A stretch of DNA of 64,000 bases from Lachnospira sp. UBA3212. GTDB taxonomy: Bacteria; Bacillota; Clostridia; Lachnospirales; Lachnospiraceae. Each line of letters starts with the position of its first letter. Position 1 is the stretch's first letter. Both the position numbers and the translations under genes were made by a program. This document shows, piece after piece, positions 42,733-51,500 of this stretch. Below the pieces are notes generated by a model. It was not told the origin of the DNA and ran no database searches. It worked only from the letters and a program-made list of their open reading frames with translations. Location of the stretch: positions 1-64,000 of the forward strand of contig DEWK01000014.1 in NCBI GenBank assembly GCA_002363615.1, read 5' to 3'.

Positions 42733-45700
42733 TTAATCTTGACCCAATAATTCTTTAACAGAATCCATGGTAGGTACCGTATACTTCTTAAGAACGTTAC
42801 CGTCCTCATCTAAGTAGCCGAACTCTTCCATCTTACGTTCTGTTTCTCGGTTAATAGTTTTAACAGCAGAGTCAATTGAAGTTCTCAAGTTGTCACCGCT
42901 GATGGTTACCGCAACGAAGGTGTTGGATAACTCTCTCTCAAGCATATATGTTCCAGGAATACGTGGAGCCTCTTCAATGTTATCCATTGCTTCAAGAATA
43001 ACTGACTTAGCATCACTCTTCCATGGTAACTGCTCAAATGCATCCTTGTTTGCTGAGTTCCAAATAAATTCCTTACCATAGGTAGACTGTAAAGTATAAC
43101 CGAAGTCAACCTGGGTTTCTGTACCCATCCACCACTTAAGGAATTCCCAGGAAGCATCTTCACGATTCATCTCCTTGCTTCCGAAGTCCTCTGTTAATAC
43201 AACAGGATCATCATCTTCGTCAGACTTAAAGATTACCTCAGACTCAGCACCACCGGCTGTCTGTCTGTTGATGGTTCCATCTTCCTGCTCAACACCAGGT
43301 ACTAATGCAATTTCCCAAGAGTTCTCGATTTCAGGTGCTGCATTGTTTAACATATTGTAAACGAAATAATCACCTACACCAATTGGAATATCACCATTTC
43401 TAAAGTGCTGATAGAAGTTTGTAATCTCACTTGGAATATTGTAAATTGTGTAAAGCTCTGTAAGAGTTGTAAGACCTTCTACAGAAGTATCACTGTTAAT
43501 GGTTGTCTCATAGGTTTCACTATCATACAATGATCCATTATTCTGATAAATCAATGGAGTGGTCATAGCTAAAGTTCTCTGACCGGTTGTTCCAGAGGTT
43601 GGATAGAAGAAATCAAGACCCCTGTTCTTTAATGCTGGGATAATAGCCTCAACATCTTCAATGGTATCCGGAACTTCAAGTCCCAACTTCTTCATAATAT
43701 CGGTACGATAGTACAGTACGTAGAAATAGAAGGTCTCAGGCATTGAATAGATACCGAGTTTTCCGGTTTCCGAATTTGGAACTGTACCTGGAATAAGAAG
43801 TCCTGTAGGGAACTGACTAAATACCTCCTGATAATCATCAAATTGAGTCATATCAGCTAAAGCGCCTCTGATTGCAAGATCATAAGGTAATGCATAGTTT
43901 ACAGCCATTGCTACGTCCGGTGCTTCACCAGCCGCATTCGCAAGAATCAACTTGTTAGGATCCGGCATGATTGAAAGATCAACTTCAATACCTGTCTCAG
44001 GAGTGAACTCTGTATCAATCATATTCTGGATAACCTCAAGGTACTGTCTTGAACGGTTTACCCAAACCTGTAAATGCTTCTTATCTGCGTTATCTACGGA
44101 ATAATCCTGGCTGGTAAATGAAGAGAAGAATCTCTTGATTGCTTCTAAAAATCTCTTCCAAATACTTGCCTTTCCAGGAACCTTTGCATCTTCCTGATAT
44201 AAATAGATACGGTCAAAAGAAATATTGTTAGCAGTAATGTCTGTAATGAAGTTTGCAATATACTGGTTTACAGAGCTTGAACTTGATGAAAGCTCAGCCT
44301 TACGATAAGGAATCTTGTTTGGCTCCTCTGCAAGGTCCTTTAACTGCTTAATCGCAATATTTAATGATGATAAAGTACCAGATGACTTTGTATCTGAATA
44401 AGCAGAAAGTGTATCATATGCATCCTGAAGTTCAGACACCCAACCCTCCATGGTCTTTTCAATACCAGGAATGTAGGTTTCTACATCGATATCTCTATAC
44501 TTATCCTTGTTATTACCAGCAATCTTTGTAATCTGTAATGAGAGGTCATTTACTTCGTTCATTACACGGTCAGCAGTTTCAAGTGCCTCGCGGATTAAAT
44601 CGATTGTAATAGTAAACGAAAGTTCATGTGTACCCTTTTCAAGATATACAGCAATCTTTTCATCATCCTTCGTAGAAAGAGTACTTACTTCAAATCCACT
44701 ATTATAATCAAAACCGTAGTTATGAAGTTCTGTGTTAGGAATTGTACCGTCTACCGCAACGTTCATAAATACAGGATAATCTTCCTTATCATTCTGACGA
44801 TAGTTGGTGGCAATATAGTAATATCCATCCTCTTCTACATTTACTTCATAAGTAATTGTCTGTCCTGCATCTGAAAATGAAGTTGAATCAATAATATTCA
44901 ATACCTTCTTAGATGTCTTATATGGATAAAGACTTGGATCATACTCACATGTAGCATGAATGGATGAATCATTACGAATATCTAACTTCTGCGCCTCGAT
45001 GGTGATCAGGTTGTCACCGGAAGCCTTCTGGCTCTTGTACTTTTCAACCTCTTTTTCAGCCTCAAGGTAAATATTACCAAGTTTAACAGCGCCTTCCGTC
45101 AATGTAAATGAGATGGTGTTTTCACCTGCATCAAGCTGAATTGCTAAAGCATCAGCATGACGATAACTGGCATCCATTACATACTTTGTCTGCCACTCCT
45201 CTGCCTTCTCAGGTTGTGAAGAAACCTCGTTGCCATAACGATCCTTATCACTTTCTGTAGCAAGCCACTTATTTTCAAAAACAAGTCTCTCGCATTCGAA
45301 GAATGGTGTTTCTCCATTCACCTCTAATGTTCCTTCCACTGACAGAATTGAATCCATATCATATGGAAGATAGTCGAAGCGAACAAGATAAACGCCGGCT
45401 TTTTCTACATTGAACGTGTAATTAGCCCTTGATCCTAATTCGCTTAGTTCTACGACAGATGAGCTATCTTTGTAGCCCTGAAGTTCCGTTGTTGATGTGT
45501 CTTCACTGGTGAATACAGAAGAATCTTCTTCGCTAGGAACATCGGTGGTAGTATAAGCATCATCGACATTGATTTCGATTGGGTCTCCAGTATACTTTGG
45601 ATTAGTGTACTTGGCACTAACTTTAGTATAATTCCTGTCCAGTCTGTCGTCAGTTTCCGCGTCAGACTCATCACTAGATCCTGTTGTTGAACCACTTGTG

Positions 45701-45834
45701 GATCCGCCTGTCGTGCTTGTCCCTGTCTCTGCTGCAGTTGTATCTGCTGAAACAACTGTAGAGAGATATGAGCTACCAAGCATGGTAACAGCAGTCATGA
45801 GAGCCGTAAAACGTGTAAGACTTCTGCGCCTCAT
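42733..45834 (-). CDS. Large secreted sugar-binding protein with N-terminal extension
   Basis: The 1033-residue protein has a Sec signal peptide (about 1-32) but no lipobox cysteine, then a Thr/Ser/Gly linker, then about 500 residues that look like two beta-sandwich carbohydrate-binding modules (ANYTFNVEKAGVYLVRFDYL and QTITYEVNVEEDGYYYIATN) and a helical stretch. From about residue 580 a family 1 solute-binding domain follows (HLQVWVNRSRQYLEVIQNMI, then ILANAAGEAPDVAMAVNYAL). Typical family members are 400-550 residues. How it stays at the cell is unclear as neither lipid anchor nor sorting signal is present; a basic amphipathic segment KRFLEAIKRFFSSF may help. First gene of the seven-gene operon. 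Confidence 0.82.
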   Translation of the reverse strand: MRRRSLTRFTALMTAVTMLGSSYLSTVVSADTTAAETGTSTTGGSTSGSTTGSSDESDAETDDRLDRNYTKVSAKYTNPKYTGDPIEINVDDAYTTTDVPSEEDSSVFTSEDTSTTELQGYKDSSSVVELSELGSRANYTFNVEKAGVYLVRFDYLPYDMDSILSVEGTLEVNGETPFFECERLVFENKWLATESDKDRYGNEVSSQPEKAEEWQTKYVMDASYRHADALAIQLDAGENTISFTLTEGAVKLGNIYLEAEKEVEKYKSQKASGDNLITIEAQKLDIRNDSSIHATCEYDPSLYPYKTSKKVLNIIDSTSFSDAGQTITYEVNVEEDGYYYIATNYRQNDKEDYPVFMNVAVDGTIPNTELHNYGFDYNSGFEVSTLSTKDDEKIAVYLEKGTHELSFTITIDLIREALETADRVMNEVNDLSLQITKIAGNNKDKYRDIDVETYIPGIEKTMEGWVSELQDAYDTLSAYSDTKSSGTLSSLNIAIKQLKDLAEEPNKIPYRKAELSSSSSSVNQYIANFITDITANNISFDRIYLYQEDAKVPGKASIWKRFLEAIKRFFSSFTSQDYSVDNADKKHLQVWVNRSRQYLEVIQNMIDTEFTPETGIEVDLSIMPDPNKLILANAAGEAPDVAMAVNYALPYDLAIRGALADMTQFDDYQEVFSQFPTGLLIPGTVPNSETGKLGIYSMPETFYFYVLYYRTDIMKKLGLEVPDTIEDVEAIIPALKNRGLDFFYPTSGTTGQRTLAMTTPLIYQNNGSLYDSETYETTINSDTSVEGLTTLTELYTIYNIPSEITNFYQHFRNGDIPIGVGDYFVYNMLNNAAPEIENSWEIALVPGVEQEDGTINRQTAGGAESEVIFKSDEDDDPVVLTEDFGSKEMNREDASWEFLKWWMGTETQVDFGYTLQSTYGKEFIWNSANKDAFEQLPWKSDAKSVILEAMDNIEEAPRIPGTYMLERELSNTFVAVTISGDNLRTSIDSAVKTINRETERKMEEFGYLDEDGNVLKKYTVPTMDSVKELLGQD

Positions 45835-45862
45835 ATCTTTGCCTCCTTGTAAATATTGTTCT

Positions 45863-45891
45863 GCCCGTGCAAAAAAGTGCGCACTAAGGGC
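45863..45891 (-). promoter_or_regulatory. Leader with two alternative hairpins before the large binding-protein gene
   Basis: On the minus strand a 10-base palindrome AGTGCGCACT (45876-45885) is followed directly by a T run, like a tiny terminator. The same bases can instead join GCCC...GTGC with GCACGGGC (45863-45870 with 45881-45891, a three-base bulge). The two folds exclude each other. They lie between promoter and ribosome binding site. Confidence 0.4.
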
Positions 45892-45909
45892 ATGGTGAAA
45901 CTAGATAGT

Positions 45910-45938
45910 ATTATATATATTTTCCACAGAAAAGTCAA
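45910..45938 (-). promoter_or_regulatory. Strong promoter of the seven-gene transporter operon
   Basis: TTGACT (45933-45938) and TATAAT (45910-45915) on the minus strand, spacer 17, leader about 70 bases. Confidence 0.78.
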
Positions 45939-46128
45939 TAGAATTCCGCAGTATTATTGTATATTTTTCACATATTGAACACAGCCATCTATTAAAATAT
46001 TCAAACATATTTTTCTATTTTCTGATAAATTGCCCTAGTTTTCATATGAAACCTTGCTAAATAGACTAGTTTCTTCCTATTATATATATAGTTCTGTACC
46101 GATTCCCCTACCCTCGTTTATTTTTACA
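45939..46128. other. Intergenic stretch, nothing recognised
   Basis: AT-rich spacer between the operon promoter and the terminator of the LamG-like gene. No frame with a ribosome binding site and no clear repeat were seen. Confidence 0.45.
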
Positions 46129-46170
46129 AAGAAAAAAGTTCGTCTTTAACTTTCGTTAAAAACGAACTTT
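46129..46170 (-). terminator. Terminator of the LamG-like gene
   Basis: Sixteen-base arms (46135-46150 and 46155-46170, one G-T pair) close a GAAA tetraloop on the minus strand and are followed by a T-rich run. It lies 30 bases after the stop codon. Confidence 0.87.
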
Positions 46171-46200
46171 CTTGTTCTTCCTTCTATCATTTAATACGAA

Positions 46201-47235
46201 TTATTCGTCATCATCAAGGTTCTTCTTTTTCTTCTTTCCGCCTGCAGCAACAACTACAATGATGATTACAATTACAACTACGATAGCTGCAACAATTCCG
46301 ATAATCATACCAGTTGACATACCAGTTGATTCTTCCTCGGTCTCGGTTGTTGTAGCACCAGATACACCATCGTTACCACCGGCCTTAACAATACTCTTCT
46401 TTGTGGTAGCTTCCTCAGCTGCTTCACCAACTGAACCATGAGATGCTTCTACAAGATCAGAGATTGCTGTTTCATCAAGAACTTCATCATAAATCCAAAC
46501 TTCATCAATCAGGAGCTGCTCATCATTCTCCTGAGCTGTCCAACAGTCAGCAGACCATGCAGACTGTCCAACATAGATACTGGCATCACCTTCAAGAATT
46601 ACGTCTGCTGCAATATCACCTTCATACATCTTCTGTCCGTTAACATAAGATGTAGCTGAACTACCCTGAACAGTAACTGTGATAATTGCCCATTCATTAT
46701 CTACTAACATAATCTTGTTAGCATCTGCCTCAAGTGGCATATCTGTATGAGTAGTTGCAGGGCCATGTGACCACACATTAGGACCGGTGTTACCACCCAT
46801 AGTAGCACCTGAGTTACCAGATCCTGAAGAAAGAATTGACACCCAGTTTTCTGTAGACTGATCTGCGGCACCAATCCATAACATAGGTTTTACACCACCG
46901 GTCTGCCATGACATATTCTTAGCAGCAAAGGAAATTGTAAATCCATCATTGCTTGATGTAAATGTCTTGTCCAACTTTACAGCACCACCGTTATCAGCGG
47001 TCTTACCGACGTTGATTGCCTTGCCATCAATACCATCAGCATATACAACCTCAATATCAGCTTCTTCACCCTGTTTAGCTGTGCTTGATACACCAACTGT
47101 TGTAGCACCGTCAAGTTCTCCATCAAATGTGTAATGTGCAACTTCTCCGCTTGGCGCATCAGCAAACGCTGTTGCTCCCATCATAACTGTCATAGCTGAT
47201 GCAGTTAACAGTCCTGTTAAAAATTTTCTCTTCAT
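46201..47235 (-). CDS. Membrane-anchored LamG / concanavalin-fold surface protein
   Basis: The 344-residue protein has a signal peptide ending TAFADA, a LamG-like jelly-roll domain (EVAHYTFDGELDGATTVGVS; then DGFTISFAAKNMSW; then DEVWIYDEVLDETAISDLVE, the classic end of a LamG_3 domain), an acidic/Thr linker, one C-terminal helix (MIIGIVAAIVVVIVIIIVVV) and a tail KKKKKNLDDDE. So the sugar-binding type domain is displayed outside and held by the helix. It probably captures a polysaccharide for the neighbouring importers. Own strong promoter with an adjacent palindrome. Confidence 0.82.
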   Translation of the reverse strand: MKRKFLTGLLTASAMTVMMGATAFADAPSGEVAHYTFDGELDGATTVGVSSTAKQGEEADIEVVYADGIDGKAINVGKTADNGGAVKLDKTFTSSNDGFTISFAAKNMSWQTGGVKPMLWIGAADQSTENWVSILSSGSGNSGATMGGNTGPNVWSHGPATTHTDMPLEADANKIMLVDNEWAIITVTVQGSSATSYVNGQKMYEGDIAADVILEGDASIYVGQSAWSADCWTAQENDEQLLIDEVWIYDEVLDETAISDLVEASHGSVGEAAEEATTKKSIVKAGGNDGVSGATTTETEEESTGMSTGMIIGIVAAIVVVIVIIIVVVAAGGKKKKKNLDDDE

Positions 47236-47296
47236 TATGATTTTCCCTCCCTTATGTTGTATTTGGAATGTCTCTCATCCCTTTTATAAGTGTTAC

Positions 47297-47312
47297 ATAA
47301 CGACACCGTTAT
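47297..47312 (-). promoter_or_regulatory. Palindrome at the start of LamG-gene transcription
   Basis: ATAACG-ACAC-CGTTAT is a perfect dyad directly after, and touching, the -10 box. Position and size suit a LacI-type or similar repressor; no such regulator lies in the window. Confidence 0.5.
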
Positions 47313-47339
47313 AGTACAACATTTTCTATACAATGTCAA
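47311..47339 (-). promoter_or_regulatory. Promoter of the LamG-like gene
   Basis: TTGACA (47334-47339) is a consensus -35; TACTAT (47311-47316) lies 17 bases downstream on the minus strand. Confidence 0.75.
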
Positions 47340-47460
47340 CAATTTTAGCTAAAAAAGGCACATTCTATTATATAAATATACCAACCACTTATGGGTTCCA
47401 GCTTGTTTTTTTCTTGTTGCTTTTGTATAATTTTTACGATAGCCCTTTTTCTTCCCATTG

Positions 47461-47492
47461 AAAAAAGCAGTTGCTGAGGCAACTGCTTTTTT
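47461..47492 (-). terminator. Terminator of the 288-residue surface protein gene
   Basis: Fourteen-base perfect arms (47461-47474 and 47479-47492, GCAGTTGC core) with a four-base loop and six terminal T on the minus strand. Confidence 0.9.
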
Positions 47493-47544
47493 CGTTCTTT
47501 ATAATCGATTTCCGATCATAGTTTATGTAGAAGTATATACAAAA

Positions 47545-48411
47545 TTATTCTGTGATGCTTCTCTTCTTTAATACAACTACTGCTGCTGCAGCACCAAGCA
47601 TAAGTGCAACTGCAACTGGAGCCATATCACCTGTGCTAGCAGCTGTTGTTGTTGATGTAGAACCAGCTACTGTTGTAGATGAAGATGAATCACTACTTGT
47701 TGTAGTTGTTGAAGATGAAGATGAAGATGAAGATGAATCTGTAGATGCATCTGTATCATCAGAAGATGAATCTGTAGCTGTTGTTGTGCTTGAAGAAGCA
47801 GTTGTAGATGCTGTAGTTGTTCCTGCAGTATTAACTGTTGTAGAGAATCCTGTTAAATTACAATTCTCACCTGTAAAGAATAAGTAAAGATCAGCAGGAA
47901 GATCTACACCTGAAGTTGCTTCCATACTAAATGTATGAGTACCAACTGTAGCACTGTAAGTAATCTTGTTTCCAGATCTTGCAATATTTACAACGCAATC
48001 AACACCTGCAGCCATCTCTGTTGGCCATGTGCTCCAATCTGTAATATCTGTTGTAAATGTAAGTGGATTACCAGTCTGATCAGGAGCTACAAAATCTGAT
48101 AAAGATCCGCCCCATCCCCAGTTATCAGCACGGATAACAAGAGCTTCATCTTCTGCTGTGCCCTTAGTATCTGCACTTGAAGCACTTGTAACACAAAGTA
48201 CATAGTTCTCCCAGTTATTAGTTCCATTACTTGTGTTCTTAAATTTGAAGGTGTAATCAGCACCATCCTTAAAAGGAACAAAATCTGTCTTCTCAGTGAA
48301 GAATGTAGTAACCGTTAAGTCACCTGAAATCTTGTCAGCTGCTGAAGCTGTCAAAGCTGTAGATACAACCATTGTTGTAGCAAGAGCAAATGTTAAAAGT
48401 TTCTTTCTCAT
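47545..48411 (-). CDS. Secreted surface protein with CBM-like domain and Ser/Thr/Asp linker
   Basis: The 288-residue protein has a signal peptide (cleavage after TASAA), a beta-rich domain of about 165 residues with aromatic motifs (NNWENYVLCV, ADNWGWGGSLSDF, ITDWSTWP) that suggest carbohydrate binding, a low-complexity linker of about 65 residues made of Ser, Thr, Asp and Ala, and a C-terminal STGDMAPVAVALMLGAAAA helix ending VVVLKKRS. The end resembles a sortase signal (TGD, helix, basic tail) but lacks the LP part, so it may be a plain membrane anchor. Own strong promoter and terminator suggest high expression. Confidence 0.72.
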   Translation of the reverse strand: MRKKLLTFALATTMVVSTALTASAADKISGDLTVTTFFTEKTDFVPFKDGADYTFKFKNTSNGTNNWENYVLCVTSASSADTKGTAEDEALVIRADNWGWGGSLSDFVAPDQTGNPLTFTTDITDWSTWPTEMAAGVDCVVNIARSGNKITYSATVGTHTFSMEATSGVDLPADLYLFFTGENCNLTGFSTTVNTAGTTTASTTASSSTTTATDSSSDDTDASTDSSSSSSSSSTTTTSSDSSSSTTVAGSTSTTTAASTGDMAPVAVALMLGAAAAVVVLKKRSITE

Positions 48412-48458
48412 TTGAAAATCCTCCTTAAATGTTTTATACTTCTACGTAAGATAACTGT

Positions 48459-48487
48459 AGAATAACCCACTTAAGAGGAAAAGTCAA
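48459..48487 (-). promoter_or_regulatory. Promoter of the 288-residue surface protein gene
   Basis: TTGACT (48482-48487) and TATTCT (48459-48464) on the minus strand, spacer 17. Confidence 0.68.
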
Positions 48488-48555
48488 GAATTTATTGTGC
48501 ATTTTTTATTATTTTTTTCACAATATCGTAACATTTTTCTACATCTAGTGGATAT

Positions 48556-51500
48556 CTATTTTTTAACCACAAAATCCATTTTTTTCCTCTTTTTTTCTTT
48601 CGAAAAAAACAGAATTCCTAAGAGAACAAAGAGGGAAATCATCCCCATTATTAACTCTTTTGTAGGAGATATATCTCCAGTTTTAGGGACACTAGTCCCT
48701 GTACTTTTTGTTCTGCTACCGCTATTCTTTCTACTCGAAAAACTTCGACTGATTTTTGCGTCTGTTACGGTAACAATCTGAAGATTTTTCACCTCCTTCA
48801 CCTCAAAATCTACATTCTTTGCTTTTAAGTAACCCTTGGGAGCTTTTACCTCTACCAATTGATATTTTCCTGGAATAAGTCCATAAATCAGAGTACCGCC
48901 TTTTTGGGACTTTATTTTTTTCACCACATTCCCCTTCTCATCTAACAAATCAAATATAGCTCCTCCTAATTCTTTTTTACTTCCTTCTTCGTACTTATAA
49001 ATCTTTACCTTAGTAGCTTGATCATACAAGGAAATCTGTTTTTCCTGTCCCTTATCTTTAAAATTCTGGTAATCCAACAAGTCTACACGAATATTCATGG
49101 GATCTGCAAGTAAATATCCGTCCGGTGCCTTTACTTCTTCTAACAGATAATTACCCAAAGGGATTTCTGACAGAACATAACTTCCATCCTCCCCCGTGGT
49201 AAATACCTGTCTTCCCTCGCTATCACACAGATATTCTCCATTCCTTTGATCTTTTATCTTAAATGAGGTTCCCTCTTTTGCAATCACTTTCCCGGTTCTT
49301 GCATCCTTTTTTATTAGCCGAATCGGAAGAGTTTTTCTTTGATCCACTAATTTTCCTAGTTCTACAAGCATGTCCCCGCTAGAATTTTTCATTTCAAAGA
49401 TTATCGGATCAATCCGTTCATAACCTTCCGGTTCTTCAAGTTCCACTAAGACATAAGTCCCTTTTGGAATCTGTTCTAATTTCCCATATCCTAAGTCATC
49501 CGTGGTAAAGGTTCCACTACAAGAATTATCCTTATAGACCCCTTCTTTCTCATAAGTAAAGCTTTCCAGATGGTTTTCAATTTTCGGATCCATTTTCTTT
49601 AAGTCGCTTAGTAAATAGATGCCAAAAACCGCACCAGACAAGGTCTCTTCCTTTTCTCTTCCACCATACAAACCACTTCCATACTTTCTAAAACAAAGAT
49701 TTCCCCTTTCCGGTTTTTCTAAAAACTCATGTTCCAAACTAACAATTTCCACATCTTTTTTCTCCCCCTGATCATATAAGTCCTTTAAAGGAGCCTCAAA
49801 CACCTCCGGCGATTTTTGATAGCCCTTAGGTGCCTCAAGTTCCATGACCTGATAGTTCTCAAGTTCCAATCCTTCAAAGACAAAGTCTCCATTCACATCA
49901 CTGACAGTTTTTGCTACCAGGTCTTTTCCATTATTTGTAAAAACACCATACACAGCACCTTTTAAACTAAGATCTCCACAAGGACTGCCATCTTCCCTGT
50001 CTGCATCCCTCTTATGACCTCTGATTTCCCCTTCAACCGGCCGGTTCTCCAATTCTACTTTTAGTATGTCATCATCCGTTGTAAGTTCAATCTTTAAACT
50101 AGGATTTTTTTCTTCCTCCTTATAAGTCACATACCCTTTTGGAACCTTGTCCTCCTTTATAAGAAAGTATCCGGACAAATGGCCTTGCAAAATATCATTG
50201 GTCACTTTCAGATGATATACTCCATCCTCCTCCAGAAAAGTTCCATACTCCGTCTTCCCTTCTTCATCATATAACTTAAACTCCGCCCCCGAAACAAAGA
50301 CTCCAGTCTTTTGATCTGTTTTATCAAGGAAAATGTCATATTCCTTCGGAGAATTAACCACCTTGTCATAAAATCGAAAAGTTCCCTCTTGACTTTCTCC
50401 CTCTTCAAAACTGATTTCCTTATAGTATCCACTATTAAGATAACCAGGACTCGGCTGGCTTTCCCTAATACGAAATCTTCCTAAATTATTTGAATTAGCA
50501 ACCAGCCACAGGTCATTTCCAAAAGGGTCTTTTACCTGTCCATCCTCATTGGTGAAACATTCTTGATATAAAACCTCATATTCTCCCTGTTTTTGATTCC
50601 AGGCTTCCAGAAGAAATTTTGTTCCGGCGAGTTTTCTCCCTTTTAAGTCTTCTTTTACTACATCCACCTGAATAGACTTCTGTCGATTTAAAAGAACATT
50701 CGTCCTATAGTCCTCTTTCTTCAAATCAATGGCATCTCCCGTGGCACAATAAGCCGTCTCATAATTTTCTCCGTCATAGGAGATTCCTTTTCTTCCATCA
50801 CAGTATGTGGTTTTGCCATCATAGATTGAAAGTTTCATACTACGTTTTGCCTGATGTTTTAATTTCTCCGGTAACCAAGAGGACACATCACCTTCCTCTT
50901 CCACCAATAGATAATCTCCCACATCCAGCTGATCCACCCTAGCTCTTCCAAACGAGTCCAATTTAATAGCCCCCACATTCGATTCCTTTTGGAAGACAAC
51001 CTGACCACCTTCTAAAGCATAAGACTTATAAAGACGATAAACCACACCTTCAAAACAATCCTTTTCCTCCTTGCCATTCATACCTAAGGCATATTTCTGA
51101 AGTTCTAAACTTCCCGTCCTTTTCTTATTGGCAACCTCAAGGGTAAGTGTTTCCTCCTTGCCCGTTAAGCAAAACTCATAACACCAATTTTCATCTTTTA
51201 TAAAATTTTTATTCGCCTCTGATTCAACCAAACGAAATCGCCCTAAATTTTCTCTCGTATAAGTTAGTTCCGGACTCCTGCCATATCCATCCTCATCGGT
51301 TTTAAAACTTGCCACCTTCTCATAGCTCCCCTTACTTGCTATCAGTTCCTGTACTTCAAATACCGTCTCCGGTATTCCTTCTTCAAAATCTCCTTCATTA
51401 ACCTTATGGACACCTATGCTTCCATGCCAGGCCACATCCTTAGAAAACTCAGAATCAATCCAGGCTCTTTGATTTTTTTCTACCCTAAGATCAGAAAATC

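Noticed and set aside
47545..47640. Canonical LPXTG sorting signal in the 288-residue surface protein
   Set aside because: The end has TGD, a helix and basic tail but no Leu-Pro; anchoring by sortase is not supported.
47552..47887. Plus-strand frame with Val/Asp/Glu repeats
   Set aside because: It is the antisense of the Ser/Thr/Asp linker of the 288-residue surface protein.
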